Counted from the stretch's first letter, positions 16,837 through 26,873 are shown. The stretch: DNA of 56,996 nt from Phycisphaerae bacterium (GCA_029260165.1 JAJDDT010000019.1:1-56996); one strand, 5' to 3'. Made by a program: numbers and translations. Notes: a model not told the origin generated them from the letters alone.

Positions 16837-18194
16837 AACAAGCTTGGTATGTTGGCACCATGGTATTCCCGTTCCTGTTGATCGGGTGCGTCACCGGGCA
16901 GCGCGATCGGCTTGACCCGGACATTCAGGCCATGGTGCGCGACATCAATCCGGATCGGATCGAATCGCACATCAACACGCTCGTGGGTTTCGGTACGCGC
17001 AACACGATGAGTGATACCGAAAGCCCGATCCGTGGAATCGGAGCTGCCCGCCGCTGGATTCGCGATGAATTCAAACGAATATCCGCCGCCAATGGCGACC
17101 GTCTCGTCGTTGAAATGGATGGCTATCATCAGGAAACAGACGGCAAACGCATCGTCAAGCCGGTCGATATTCTCAACGTGTTGGCCACCCTCCCGGGATC
17201 GCAACCCGAGTCCAGGGAACGCGTTTATGTGGTGAGTGGCCACTACGATTCGATCTGCTCGAATCCGTCCGATTATGAGCATGACGCACCGGGTGCGAAC
17301 GATGATGCCAGCGGAGTGGCCGCCGTTCTTGAAATGGCGCGGGTCATGTCGAAATACGAATTCGACGCCACCATCGTTTTCATGGCGGTCGCTGGTGAGG
17401 AGCAGGGTCTGATGGGTTCGTCGTATCAGGCTCGAAAATCCCGTGAGCAGGGCGACAACATCGAAGGCATGTTTACCAACGACATCATCGGTAATTCCCT
17501 GTCCGCGCATGGGAAACGCGACCGCGACCATGTCCGTGTTTTTTCGGAGAACGTCCCGCTGTCAGAAACGCCGAAGCAGGCGGAGATACGCAAGCGCATC
17601 GGTAACGAGCATGATTCCGCTGCCAGACAGCTCGCCCGGTCCATTGACCGCGTGTGCGATCAATATGTGCCAGGGTTCGATGTTGTGTTGATCAATCGCC
17701 TCGATCGCTTCCTGCGCGGTGGCGATCACAAATCGTACGCGTTGGCGGGTTATCCGGGTGTTCGATTCACCGAGATGAATGAAAACTACCGCCATCAACA
17801 TCAGAATGTCCGCGTGGAAGACGGCGTCCAATACGGCGATCTGCCCGAGTTCGTCGATTTCGCCTACACCGCCAACGTCGCTCGCGTCAACGCAGCCTCC
17901 CTTGCAACACTTGCTCGCGCTCCCGCCCCTCCGAAAAATGTTCGCGTTATTGTCGCGAAACTGGCCACCGACACCACGCTCCGATGGAACGCGAACACCG
18001 AGTCGGACCTCGCGGGTTACGACATTTTGTGGCGTGAAACGACATCACCACAGTGGCAGTCGTCCAAACGTGTCGGCAGGGTTACCGAGTGCACGTTGCC
18101 CCTTTCCAAGGATAACTATATCTTTGGCGTGGCTGCGATCGACCGCGAGGGGCATCGAAGCCGAGCGGTTTACCCATTGCCCGCCAAACAGTGA
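16833..18194 (+). CDS. Secreted M28-family zinc aminopeptidase with fibronectin III domain
   Basis: A 453-residue lipoprotein (lipobox LLIGC, C19). The M28 fold carries its metal ligands at H137 (SGHYDS), D157 (GANDDASG) and the E189-E190 pair (AGEEQGLMGS), with later Asp and His ligands in the MFTNDIIG and the DHKSYALAGYPG segments. The last 90 residues (APPKNVRVIVAKL..TTLRWNANTESDLAGYDILW) form a fibronectin type III domain. It is likely an extracytoplasmic aminopeptidase that releases N-terminal residues from peptides. Start and recJ stop overlap by 4 bp. A second M28 lipoprotein with different accessory domains lies at 21354-23342. Confidence 0.9.
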   Translation: MKQAWYVGTMVFPFLLIGCVTGQRDRLDPDIQAMVRDINPDRIESHINTLVGFGTRNTMSDTESPIRGIGAARRWIRDEFKRISAANGDRLVVEMDGYHQETDGKRIVKPVDILNVLATLPGSQPESRERVYVVSGHYDSICSNPSDYEHDAPGANDDASGVAAVLEMARVMSKYEFDATIVFMAVAGEEQGLMGSSYQARKSREQGDNIEGMFTNDIIGNSLSAHGKRDRDHVRVFSENVPLSETPKQAEIRKRIGNEHDSAARQLARSIDRVCDQYVPGFDVVLINRLDRFLRGGDHKSYALAGYPGVRFTEMNENYRHQHQNVRVEDGVQYGDLPEFVDFAYTANVARVNAASLATLARAPAPPKNVRVIVAKLATDTTLRWNANTESDLAGYDILWRETTSPQWQSSKRVGRVTECTLPLSKDNYIFGVAAIDREGHRSRAVYPLPAKQ

Positions 18195-18222
18195 CGACCC
18201 GGGTGGGTGGAGTCGGAGAAAG

Positions 18223-18681
18223 ATGATGGCCAATGCTGAGATTGTGCGCGTCGGCCCCGGTGAGTACGGGCTGGTCTGCGACATCTACAATCAGATTTTT
18301 GTTCCACCGGTGGAGCTAGGCTACTTCGAGAAACGCCTGGCGTCGCACAAGGATTCGCTCTGCCTTGTCGCACAACTCGACGGTCAGCCTGCGGCGTTTC
18401 TTTGCGGCTATGCTCTGCGACCGACCACGTTTTACAGTTGGCTTTGTGGCGTGCTGCCGGATGCGAGACGCATGGGTGTCGCAGGGCAACTATTCGAGGC
18501 GGAGCACGCGTGGGCGGCTGAACATGGTTATCAGATGTTGAGGCTCGAATGCAACAACAAGTCTCGCCCCGCCCTGCAGCTTGCCATCGCGCATAATTAC
18601 GACATTGTTGGTATTCGCTGGGACGTGCGAAGCGCCAACAATCTCGTTATTTTTGAAAAAGTGCTCGACGACAGCGTGTAA
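18223..18681 (+). CDS. GNAT-family N-acetyltransferase
   Basis: A 152-residue protein from ATGATG at 18223 (GGAG upstream). It has the GNAT layout: beta1 (AEIVRVGPGEYG), the long strand LCLVAQLDGQPAAFLCGYAL, the acetyl-CoA loop DARRMGVAGQLFEAEHAWA (R/Q-x-x-G-x-G/A type) and the terminal strand-helix RLECNNKSRPALQLAIAHNY. It would move acetyl from acetyl-CoA to an amine of unknown identity. It lies 28 bp after the M28 peptidase and may share the recJ transcript. Confidence 0.85.
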   Translation: MMANAEIVRVGPGEYGLVCDIYNQIFVPPVELGYFEKRLASHKDSLCLVAQLDGQPAAFLCGYALRPTTFYSWLCGVLPDARRMGVAGQLFEAEHAWAAEHGYQMLRLECNNKSRPALQLAIAHNYDIVGIRWDVRSANNLVIFEKVLDDSV

Positions 18682-18726
18682 CTCCGAAGAAAAAGCAGGA
18701 CACGGTCCGCCGGCGACGCGGCAAAA

Positions 18727-21228
18727 TCAGTTCATTCCCAGGCGCTGACGGTACTTGGCGCACTGTTCGCCGTCGCAGAGTTCGTCAAACGCGGCGATCG
18801 CCATTGTGGCTACGTCAGCGCGTCCCTGATGTCTCAGAACCATGGCTGTGACGTAGAAGGGCCAGGGATTCTCGGGATGCGCGCTCGCGAACCGTTCCAT
18901 GTCCCCCAACAGGCGCTCCAGTGCATCGGGCGGATCCAACCGCGAGGTATCCAACAATGACGAGACGGTCGTGACCGTCGATTCCGCGTCGTGATTGCGA
19001 AGTGCACACAACACGCGCGACAATCGAAACAAATCTGCATATGGTTCGGAAACGCTGTCAACCGGACACGGACAATCCATCGAGGCGTCGTGCGAACCCG
19101 TCGTGCAGGACTGAACCTGAGCGTACGTTCGCCACGCGGTCCATCCATCGTCATCTGAAAGTACGCGCGACAATGCCTCCGCAGACAGTGTCGGCCGTCC
19201 AATCGTCACGGCAAAATCGTGATACGCGATCTGATAGACCAGGTTCTGCTCGAATTGTTTCAACCCCTGACCATAGACGCGATCAGCCCGCGACACGTCG
19301 CCCGCACGATGATACACATTCGCAAGATTGAGGTAGGCCGTCATGTTGTGCGGGTCGTCCCGAATCGCCCGGTTGTAATGACCCACCGCCCCCGACGTAT
19401 CGCCCATCCGGTCCAGTGCGACAGCCAGATTCGTCCGCGCGACGCTGTTTTCCGGCATCCAACTCAGTAGCTCCACGAGTCTGTCCGCCGCTTTCTGATG
19501 CTGCCCGTCTCCCATATCCATCTCGGCGAGCGCAAGATGAGCGCGTACATCGTAGGCATTGTTACGCAGCACCTGCCTGTAGATGGCACGGGCCCTGGTG
19601 GGTTGACCCTCGTTCCGGTACATATCCGCCAACGGCAGCAGGCCGGGGTTATAGAACGGCATGATTTCAGCCGCTCGCTCGTAGTTCTCGATGGCCTCGA
19701 TCGTCCGGCCCGCAGCCGCCAGGACCTGTGCCAGCCTCGAATAGCACTTGCCATAATCAGGTTTGTGTGCGACGGCTGCCCGCAGCGTTTCGATGGCATC
19801 GTCGATTCGCCCTAGTCGAAACTGCGACATCCCGACAACCTGAAACACCTTGTGGCCCATCTCGTCGCGATGGTGCTCCAGATCGCGAATCGCCACGTCG
19901 ATGGCGTCTTCGTATTGACCTTGTCGATATCTCGCCCATGCGGCGGCCTCGTAAACACCGGGTTCGTCGGGAAAACAAATCGCGATGCGGTCCGCGGACG
20001 CGATGTTGTCGTGGTAGAACTCAAGAGCATGCCAAAGACCCACCAACAGACAGGCTGAGACCGCCAACGCGATGGCCAACGCGCCGCGCCGAGCAGCGAG
20101 CGCGTTTTTCGTCAGGCGACCGACGGCCCAAACGATCCCAACACCCGCCAACCAACAAAGCCCGACATTCGGCAGGTACACATATCGGTCCGCAGCCAAC
20201 GCGCGCCGTGCGGGAAAGAACGGCAATGTCGGACCCACCGCCACCATGAACCATACCAGCGCCAACACCGGCACCCACGTTCGGCGGACGCACCCCAACA
20301 CCAGCGCCCCAACCATCAACACCGTGACCAACGCTGTTAGAAAAGTCGGATCCCCAAACCCGACGCCGTCGGACGGCGGATACCACGGCGATAGTCCGAC
20401 CGGTGCAACGAAATGCCGGAAATACTGCCCCAAAGCAAGCACGACGTTCACAATCGGCGGCCCGGACATTTCATCCTCCGCCCGTGTAAACATCTCCCCG
20501 CTGGTGTAAATATTGAGCACCGCAAACGAAATCGTCACCGCGGTGACCACACCCCACATGAGCCACCAACTCCGCACGGGCCATCTTCGCCGCACCAATG
20601 GAAAAATCAAAAGCAGGAACGGAATGGACAGACTGACCTTGCTCATGTGCGCTGACAGCACAAGAATCAGCACCAACCCGGCGCGAGCCAACGTCCGCCG
20701 ATCCGAGAAGCGATCGAACGCGACGAGCGAAGAGAGAGTGAACAGCGTACTCAGCATCATCATCCGACCGTTGAGCCAGCCTATCGGCTCACCGGCCAGT
20801 GGATGACAGGCAAACAGGATCGCAGCCACGAACGACGCTGTTGCATCGCGGCTGAGACGTTTGACCACGAAAAAGACGAGCACGGCATTCAACGCGTGCA
20901 GCAGGATATTCGTGAAATGGAACACCCACGCCCCAGCCTGACGACCTTCCGGGATCGGTAGAAGCCCCAGTTGTTTGATGATCGCAAAATCAATCTGGAA
21001 GCTCAGCAGCGGGATGGGTTGATACAGATCGCGATGGACGATCGTGAACAATTTCACCGCGTGTGCGAACGACGGATGATTGACCAGAACGTGACTGCGG
21101 ACGAGGTGATAGTCATCACCACTGAGAAACCCGCCGTGGATCGAAGGCCAACCCGCCAACAGCCCGACACCCAACAAGATCAGACAAATGACTGGAGTGG
21201 GAATGGTTTTTCCGTCTTTTGTGCTCAT
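18727..21228 (-). CDS. Large membrane protein with TPR domain, TMTC/glycosyltransferase-like
   Basis: An 833-residue protein. Residues about 1-410 hold some ten or more membrane segments, beginning with a helix at 12-29 and the loop FLSGDDYHLV, in which the paired acidic residues recall the D-D/E-D site of GT-C glycosyltransferases and TMTC proteins. Residues about 430-690 are tetratricopeptide repeats (YRQGQYEDAIDVAIRDLEHH, RLGRIDDAIETLRAAVAHKP, AAGRTIEAIENYERAAEIMP). A C-terminal all-helical part follows. Such proteins either glycosylate exported proteins or organise envelope complexes; the acidic pair favours transfer from a lipid-linked sugar, but this is inference. It is convergent with the acetyltransferase gene. 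Confidence 0.75.
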   Translation of the reverse strand: MSTKDGKTIPTPVICLILLGVGLLAGWPSIHGGFLSGDDYHLVRSHVLVNHPSFAHAVKLFTIVHRDLYQPIPLLSFQIDFAIIKQLGLLPIPEGRQAGAWVFHFTNILLHALNAVLVFFVVKRLSRDATASFVAAILFACHPLAGEPIGWLNGRMMMLSTLFTLSSLVAFDRFSDRRTLARAGLVLILVLSAHMSKVSLSIPFLLLIFPLVRRRWPVRSWWLMWGVVTAVTISFAVLNIYTSGEMFTRAEDEMSGPPIVNVVLALGQYFRHFVAPVGLSPWYPPSDGVGFGDPTFLTALVTVLMVGALVLGCVRRTWVPVLALVWFMVAVGPTLPFFPARRALAADRYVYLPNVGLCWLAGVGIVWAVGRLTKNALAARRGALAIALAVSACLLVGLWHALEFYHDNIASADRIAICFPDEPGVYEAAAWARYRQGQYEDAIDVAIRDLEHHRDEMGHKVFQVVGMSQFRLGRIDDAIETLRAAVAHKPDYGKCYSRLAQVLAAAGRTIEAIENYERAAEIMPFYNPGLLPLADMYRNEGQPTRARAIYRQVLRNNAYDVRAHLALAEMDMGDGQHQKAADRLVELLSWMPENSVARTNLAVALDRMGDTSGAVGHYNRAIRDDPHNMTAYLNLANVYHRAGDVSRADRVYGQGLKQFEQNLVYQIAYHDFAVTIGRPTLSAEALSRVLSDDDGWTAWRTYAQVQSCTTGSHDASMDCPCPVDSVSEPYADLFRLSRVLCALRNHDAESTVTTVSSLLDTSRLDPPDALERLLGDMERFASAHPENPWPFYVTAMVLRHQGRADVATMAIAAFDELCDGEQCAKYRQRLGMN

Positions 21229-21353
21229 TTCGCGACATTCTACGCGCCAGTTGCGATCCTGTCAGACCCGTTCGCCCTGGCCCTTTCCGTGGCTGACGCT
21301 ATCATCGCACCGGCGAATCGCGACGAAAACATTCGGTATTGGAGAAAGACAAC

Positions 21354-23342
21354 GTGAAACGACTCAACATGCACTGTTCAACGTCCATGGCACTCTTCCT
21401 GGCACTCCTCCTGGCTTTGGCAGGTTGTGAGAGCAAGACGCAGTCAATCGTCACAATGCAACATCGCGCCGCCCCGAAAACAATCGTATCCAAACCCGCC
21501 CCCGCACCGTCGGTTGCACCGGCGCCACAACCACCCCCGACACCTGTCCCGCACGCGCAGACCGTCGCAACGTCGATTCCCTCGCCCGGTGCGAAACCGC
21601 GAAGCCAGCACGATCTCAAGGTCAACCCCGACGATTTTCTGGCCCATATTGCCGTCCTGGCTGACGACGCCATGGGTGGTCGTGGTATTGGCTCGCGAGG
21701 TATTGACCAGGCCGCCGCCTACATCGCCGGGCAATTCGCGCTTCTGGGTATCGCACCCGGTGGGGACGACGGCACCTATTTCCAGGAATTCGAGGTCTCC
21801 ACCGGTGGTCGGCTCACCGATGACCACAAGTTCGATGTCACCGGCATCGAGTCCACGCCCGAGCGACGCGCCGATTTCACACCGTTCGGGTTTTCGAGCA
21901 ACGACGCATTCGACGGCGAGGTTGTTTTCGTAGGCTATGGCCTGGTCAACGACGAAAAGAATCACGACGACTACAAGGACGTGGACGTCTCTGGAAAAGT
22001 TGTTCTCATGCTCCGCCGCGAACCACCAACGTGGGCGGAGTCGGGTCGGACAACGCGGTTGGCGACATTCCAAAACAAAATCTACACCGCCAAGGAGAAG
22101 GGTGCCGCAGCTGTGCTGATCGTCAACCGAATCGCGGAAGATCGCGAGGACCGTCTCATGGGCTTCCGAGCGCAGCGTGGAGCATTTGGCCTGCCCGCGT
22201 TTCACATCACACAAAAACTGGCGGAACAAATGCTCGCCTCAGGTGGCGCTCGCAACCTGAGCGCGTTGCAGTCCGCCACCGATCAAAGCCAACCCGTCTC
22301 GACGAGTCTGGCGGGTGTTCACCTCGCCGGTCGCGCCGGCGTCGAAAAAACGGTCACACGCGAGCGCAACGTGCTCGGATTGATCCCCGGTGACGGGCCT
22401 CTCGCCGATGAATACGTCGTCATTGGTGGACACTACGATCATCTCGGCAAAGCTGCGACCATGGGCATGCTCCGCCAGGACCAGAGTGACAGCGAACCAC
22501 GCATCCACAACGGAGCTGACGACAACGCCTCGGGTACCGCAGGTGTGATCGAATCGGGTCGCATCCTCATGAGCCGCCGTCCGCTAAAACGCAGTATCAT
22601 TCTCATGGCGTTCAGCGGCGAGGAAACGGGCCTGCTCGGGAGCAAGCATTACGCCGACAACCCCGTCTTCCCGTTGGAAAACACGGTGGCCATGCTCAAC
22701 ATGGACATGATCGGCCGATTTGACGAAGAGAAAAACACCGTCCAGATTTTTGGCACCAGGGCAGCCGAAGAATTTGAAACATTGATCGCCCAACATGTCG
22801 AAGCGGTCGGCATGAATCTTCGCGGCGACGAAAGTGCGATAGGCCCAAGCGACCACACGTCGTTTTATCGGAAAGAGGTTCCGGCGATGCACATCTTCAC
22901 GGGCCTGCATCAGGACTACCACCGACCGGGCGACGACGTGGAAAAAGTCAACGCCGACGGTGGAGCACGCGTGACCGATCTCGTGGCTGCCATGGCCTAC
23001 GACATCGCTCAACGCGACAACCGCGTGACGTATCACGAAGTCAAAGCCCGTGCACAGGTGGGAAGCACCGGCAGACCACGCGTGGTGATGGGTGTGATGC
23101 CTGGTTATGCGGGCAACGATGATACCGGCCTGGTGGTTGACGGGGTTACCGATGGAGGCCCAGCCGAAAAATCCGGGATGCAGGGCGGAGACACCATCAC
23201 CCGAATCGGCGACGCCGGCGTGAAGAATATCTACGACTACATGGGTGCGTTGCGTAACAGAAAACCAGGGGACGTCATCAAGGTGATCGTTCGCAGAGAC
23301 GACAAGGATGTTGTCCTCGACATCACACTCGGCGGTAGATAA
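21354..23342 (+). CDS. Secreted M28-family peptidase with PA and PDZ domains
   Basis: A 662-residue lipoprotein. The GTG at 21354 is chosen for a GGAG 9 bases upstream; the ATG at 21369 is the alternative. Lipobox ALAGC (C25) is followed by a Pro/Ala-rich linker (about 35-75). The peptidase is split by a PA domain (about 170-300). Ligands are H360 (GGHYDHLG), D389 (NGADDNASG), E423-E424 (GEETGLLGS), then a later Asp (NMDMIGRF) and His (PSDHTSFY). A C-terminal PDZ domain spans about 570-660 (GLVVDGVTDGGPAEKSGMQG). It probably degrades or trims exported peptides. A short hairpin at 23357 separates it from the convergent TldD-like gene. Confidence 0.92.
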   Translation: MKRLNMHCSTSMALFLALLLALAGCESKTQSIVTMQHRAAPKTIVSKPAPAPSVAPAPQPPPTPVPHAQTVATSIPSPGAKPRSQHDLKVNPDDFLAHIAVLADDAMGGRGIGSRGIDQAAAYIAGQFALLGIAPGGDDGTYFQEFEVSTGGRLTDDHKFDVTGIESTPERRADFTPFGFSSNDAFDGEVVFVGYGLVNDEKNHDDYKDVDVSGKVVLMLRREPPTWAESGRTTRLATFQNKIYTAKEKGAAAVLIVNRIAEDREDRLMGFRAQRGAFGLPAFHITQKLAEQMLASGGARNLSALQSATDQSQPVSTSLAGVHLAGRAGVEKTVTRERNVLGLIPGDGPLADEYVVIGGHYDHLGKAATMGMLRQDQSDSEPRIHNGADDNASGTAGVIESGRILMSRRPLKRSIILMAFSGEETGLLGSKHYADNPVFPLENTVAMLNMDMIGRFDEEKNTVQIFGTRAAEEFETLIAQHVEAVGMNLRGDESAIGPSDHTSFYRKEVPAMHIFTGLHQDYHRPGDDVEKVNADGGARVTDLVAAMAYDIAQRDNRVTYHEVKARAQVGSTGRPRVVMGVMPGYAGNDDTGLVVDGVTDGGPAEKSGMQGGDTITRIGDAGVKNIYDYMGALRNRKPGDVIKVIVRRDDKDVVLDITLGGR

Positions 23343-23356
23343 TCGCTGCACCGAGG

Positions 23357-23371
23357 CGGGACATCGTCCCG
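23357..23371. other. Short hairpin between convergent genes
   Basis: CGGGAC/GTCCCG with an ATC loop, 14 bp after the M28 stop and 14 bp before the end of the TldD-like gene. It may help end transcription from both sides, but has no T-run. Confidence 0.35.
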
Positions 23372-23384
23372 ACTTCAGGTTCGG

Positions 23385-25088
23385 TCAATCCACCTGTGTG
23401 CGTGCCACCGGATTCTCCAGAATCGGCGGCCTGTCGAAGTCGCGATCGATTTTGGCAAGGTCAAGCTCGTCGAACAGCATCGCCGGTGCGACAATGGTCG
23501 TCCCACCATTGCCGCGGGTGTTCAACACATAAGGCTTGTCACCGACCGCCAGAATCCGTTTGAATGCTTTCAGGTCGATCCGCGCGATTTCCGCGCCACG
23601 CACCAGCTCTTCCCGACCGTCCACATAAACCTTGTACATTTCCAGGGGAACCGTCGATCCGCCGCCACGAAATCGCCCACCGCCCGGATTGGAAACACTC
23701 CCCAGCGACGCAATCCGCAACGCAAAATCCAATCCCTCGTCACTCGCTGTCTCCAAAAGCTCGTCACGAAGCTCCGCCGCACTCGAGGTATTCTCTGCCG
23801 ATACGATCAAACAAGCGGAAGATGCCCGCGGAGCAAACGCCCCCCGGCCATGGCCCGTCGATTTCCCCGACGATTTCGATGGATTGCGTGACAAGACCAG
23901 TTTTTTCAGTCGTCCACCCTTCACGAGTTCCACCCGCGACGCCTTCACCCCCTGATCGTCGTAGTCATATTGACCCATCACCTGCTCGCCGTGGATCGTT
24001 TCCAGCGTGGGATCATCGACGACATCCAGGAACCGCGGCAGAATTCGTTTGCCAATCCTGCTCTCAAAATCATTCGGGTCACTGCGACTTCCCACCGGTC
24101 GCTGCCCGCCGGCAAACCGCCGCGCAAAGCTCCGCCGAAACACATTCCCCGCAGCAGCAGCCTCGAACAACACAGGACCCGTGTACGATTCCAACAGTGG
24201 TGCCTTGCCCAACTTGACCAATCGATCACACAACTCGCGACACTGGTCCGTCATTTCCGAAACCGAAGGCAGGTCCTTCAATGTACGCCGATGAATGGTG
24301 ACCGAGTCCGACAACTCCATCCCGTCCTCCGCCTGAATCGACGCAGTCACCGAAACCGTCACAAGCGAACCAGCCTGCCGTATCCGCGTTCCTTCGGTGT
24401 TCACGAGGTAATTGTTTCCCGCGGTCATCGAGACGTTGACGTTCGAATTCTTGATCTGCCCAAATTCGCGAAACACCGCCGACAACGTCGTTGCCAATGA
24501 CCGCAACGCCGCCAAATCCACGTCCACCTCGGACCGCTCCTCAAACGAAACGACCGCTTTCTCCCTGGAAAAATCGTCAGGATTGTCCTCGATCACGACA
24601 CTTTCCATAAACGCCCGCTTCCGCTCCAGGGATTCGACAACACCCTTGTAATCGCGATCCGTCATCCACCAGATCGCCTGCCGAATAGCCGTGTAGTCAT
24701 CCTCGATTGCGATGGGCGAAAATCCGCCGAACCTTCCGAACCCACCAAAGCGGTCCGCAAAGTTCGTGTTATCCAACTCGTACGAACCCACGCGCGCGTC
24801 GACGCGAAGGCGCCGGTTTCGTACCTCGCCTTCGTCCGCCACCGCCCCGAGATCCGCCGACACGCCCGCCGACGCGGTGTCCGACATCGCGTATTCAATA
24901 AAATAAGGCCTCGCCAAATCCTCGATGAGGAGCTTCTCCCTGCTTCGCTCGAGTTCATCGACCATCGCCCGCAGGACGACATCTTTCTTCATTTCTCCCG
25001 CAAGATCATCGCTCGCGCGAACAGACGACCAACTCGTTATTGCAACAACCGCCAACGTCAATATCGTGTATCTCATAAACCGCATCAT
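23385..25088 (-). CDS. Exported TldD-like protein lacking the HExxxH zinc motif
   Basis: A 567-residue protein with a signal peptide (about residues 1-25, ending near VRASD). The ATG at 25088 has GAAGGA at 6 bases. It aligns along its length with the neighbour at 25164-26873, including ARPYFIEYAMSDT, EAAAAGNVFRR, RILPRFLDVVDDPTLETI, GQYDYDDQGV and LSRNPSKSSGKSTGHGRG, as a TldD/PmbA-family protein. The HExxxH of the partner (HEIFGH) is replaced by RSFARR at residues 319-324, so the catalytic zinc cannot bind in the usual way. The pair therefore resembles cytoplasmic TldD (active) plus TldE (inactive), though exported. The gene follows its partner after 75 bp. Confidence 0.85.
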   Translation of the reverse strand: MMRFMRYTILTLAVVAITSWSSVRASDDLAGEMKKDVVLRAMVDELERSREKLLIEDLARPYFIEYAMSDTASAGVSADLGAVADEGEVRNRRLRVDARVGSYELDNTNFADRFGGFGRFGGFSPIAIEDDYTAIRQAIWWMTDRDYKGVVESLERKRAFMESVVIEDNPDDFSREKAVVSFEERSEVDVDLAALRSLATTLSAVFREFGQIKNSNVNVSMTAGNNYLVNTEGTRIRQAGSLVTVSVTASIQAEDGMELSDSVTIHRRTLKDLPSVSEMTDQCRELCDRLVKLGKAPLLESYTGPVLFEAAAAGNVFRRSFARRFAGGQRPVGSRSDPNDFESRIGKRILPRFLDVVDDPTLETIHGEQVMGQYDYDDQGVKASRVELVKGGRLKKLVLSRNPSKSSGKSTGHGRGAFAPRASSACLIVSAENTSSAAELRDELLETASDEGLDFALRIASLGSVSNPGGGRFRGGGSTVPLEMYKVYVDGREELVRGAEIARIDLKAFKRILAVGDKPYVLNTRGNGGTTIVAPAMLFDELDLAKIDRDFDRPPILENPVARTQVD

Positions 25089-25163
25089 CGGGGTTCCTTC
25101 ATCTGTCTCAAAACCAGTCATTGGATTCGTCACGCACGATTGGGTCCGGTGAAATCCTTGGGT

Positions 25164-26873
25164 CTATTTTGAACCCAGGGCGACCGGTGCCTTCAAAATC
25201 GGAGGCCTGTCCTGGGCTTTCTGTTTCTTTTCGATCTCAATCTGCTCGACCAGAATGCTCGGCGAAATCGCCGATACCGGAACGCTGCCGGACTCCGCAC
25301 CGCAGATACCATTGAACACGCCCGCATCGTCCGCCGTCGCCAAAATCCTTGAAAAACAGGTCAACGGCGTCCCAACCACATCAACGCCACGCACCAACTC
25401 GTCCTCCCGACCATCGGCATACACCCGGTAAACGATGATCGGCAACACCTTGAATGCTTGCGGACCTCGCCGACGCGTCGTGGTGAATCCACCGGAAATG
25501 TCCTCGAAAATCAGCCCGTAGTCCTTGCCTTGTTTCTTACACTCTCCGATGAGCATCTTGCGAAGCTCGGCAAATGGCACCTGTTTCGTCGATTCAATAA
25601 TCAGATTTCCCTGACGCGCGACGATGGGCAAACCGGGTTGACGACGACCATGACCATTCGATTTGGTAAACCCGCGCGTCGGCGATCGCGACAACAAAAA
25701 CGTCTGCAGAATTCCGTCATCAACCAAATGCACCGCCTGACCCTGGATGCACTCCTCGTCGTAGAGGTAGTGGCCATTCAACTCAATCCGGCCAAACTTC
25801 TTCAGCGACGGATCATCCGTCACGCTCAAAAACGTCGGCAACACTTCCTTTCCTATCTTCTTGGCAAACGTCTGACCCTCATCAACATCCTTCTGCCGAT
25901 GCCCCTCGATGCGATGCCCGAAAATCTCGTGGAAAAACACCCCGCTCGCGCGATTCATGAAAATGGCCGGACCCGTGTACGGTTCCACCACCGGGGCTTC
26001 CCGTAGCGCTTCCAGTTCCCCGATCAATTGCTTAACCGCCGCCGATACCGTTGCGTCATCCGGCAATCCATCGGGTGAATGAGCGTCAAACGACGAATAT
26101 TGAAACAATTCCATCCCGTCATCGGCAATGGTCGACGCCTGGATTCCAACGCGCCACCAACCCCGACCAAACTGCAGTCGGGACGCCTCGGAATTGACCG
26201 CCAAACGATTCGTCACCCGACCCGTCAGCGTCACGCTCGAATTGTAAATGTTCGGATGGTCGCGAAACGCTTGTGACCACTTCTTAACACGCTTTCCCCA
26301 CAATCCGCGATCCACCGACTGGTCAGCCAACGCCCCGATGAACACCTCCGAATCCTCGCGAGAGAAATCGTCCGACAGATCCTCTTCCTCAACCTTGACC
26401 TTGATGTTTGCCCTGACCTGCGCCAAACGCTTCACCGCCTCCTTGAATGCCCTGTCCGTCGAAAGCCACAACGCATGTCGCGTCGCCAATGGATCACCGT
26501 TCAACGGCAACGACGTTCGACCACCGAACATGCCCGGCCGACCACCAAACCCCTGTCCACGAATCTGGTGCGAATTGTCCATCGAGTAGTCACCGCAACG
26601 CACGTCGGCGTCCAGCAACCGGTTGTGCGAATCGTTGTCATAAATCAACGCACCCAGCGTCGCGCCAATCGACACCGTCTGCTCATCGGTCACCGCGTAC
26701 TGCAGGAAATAAGGCTTGCTGCCGTCCGGCGTTTCGAGCTTCTCCATGGACAGCTTCAATTCGCTCTCCATAAGACCCAACAAAGGATGTTCGTCCGCCG
26801 CCTCAGCCACCCCCACGCTCAGGAGGCCCACCACCAACAACAAACCCAACCACAACCCTGGTCGATTCAACAT
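25164..26873 (-). CDS. Exported TldD-family metallopeptidase with intact HExxxH
   Basis: A 569-residue protein with an N-terminal signal (WLGLLLVVGLLSVGVAEAA). The ATG at 26873 follows GAGGTG at 5 bases. Domain 1 (about residues 30-300) is the TldD N-terminal fold. The zinc motif is H315-E316-I-F-G-H320 followed by RIEGHRQKD, in the TldD context GVFFHE. C-terminal blocks are KEVLPTFLSVTDDPSLKKFG, GHYLYDEECIQGQ and TFLLSRSPTRGFTKSNGHGR, with final LVRGVDVVGTPLTCFSRILA. TldD normally acts in the cytoplasm with TldE on peptides such as modified RiPP precursors; here both partners carry export signals. Substrate unknown. Confidence 0.9.
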   Translation of the reverse strand: MLNRPGLWLGLLLVVGLLSVGVAEAADEHPLLGLMESELKLSMEKLETPDGSKPYFLQYAVTDEQTVSIGATLGALIYDNDSHNRLLDADVRCGDYSMDNSHQIRGQGFGGRPGMFGGRTSLPLNGDPLATRHALWLSTDRAFKEAVKRLAQVRANIKVKVEEEDLSDDFSREDSEVFIGALADQSVDRGLWGKRVKKWSQAFRDHPNIYNSSVTLTGRVTNRLAVNSEASRLQFGRGWWRVGIQASTIADDGMELFQYSSFDAHSPDGLPDDATVSAAVKQLIGELEALREAPVVEPYTGPAIFMNRASGVFFHEIFGHRIEGHRQKDVDEGQTFAKKIGKEVLPTFLSVTDDPSLKKFGRIELNGHYLYDEECIQGQAVHLVDDGILQTFLLSRSPTRGFTKSNGHGRRQPGLPIVARQGNLIIESTKQVPFAELRKMLIGECKKQGKDYGLIFEDISGGFTTTRRRGPQAFKVLPIIVYRVYADGREDELVRGVDVVGTPLTCFSRILATADDAGVFNGICGAESGSVPVSAISPSILVEQIEIEKKQKAQDRPPILKAPVALGSK

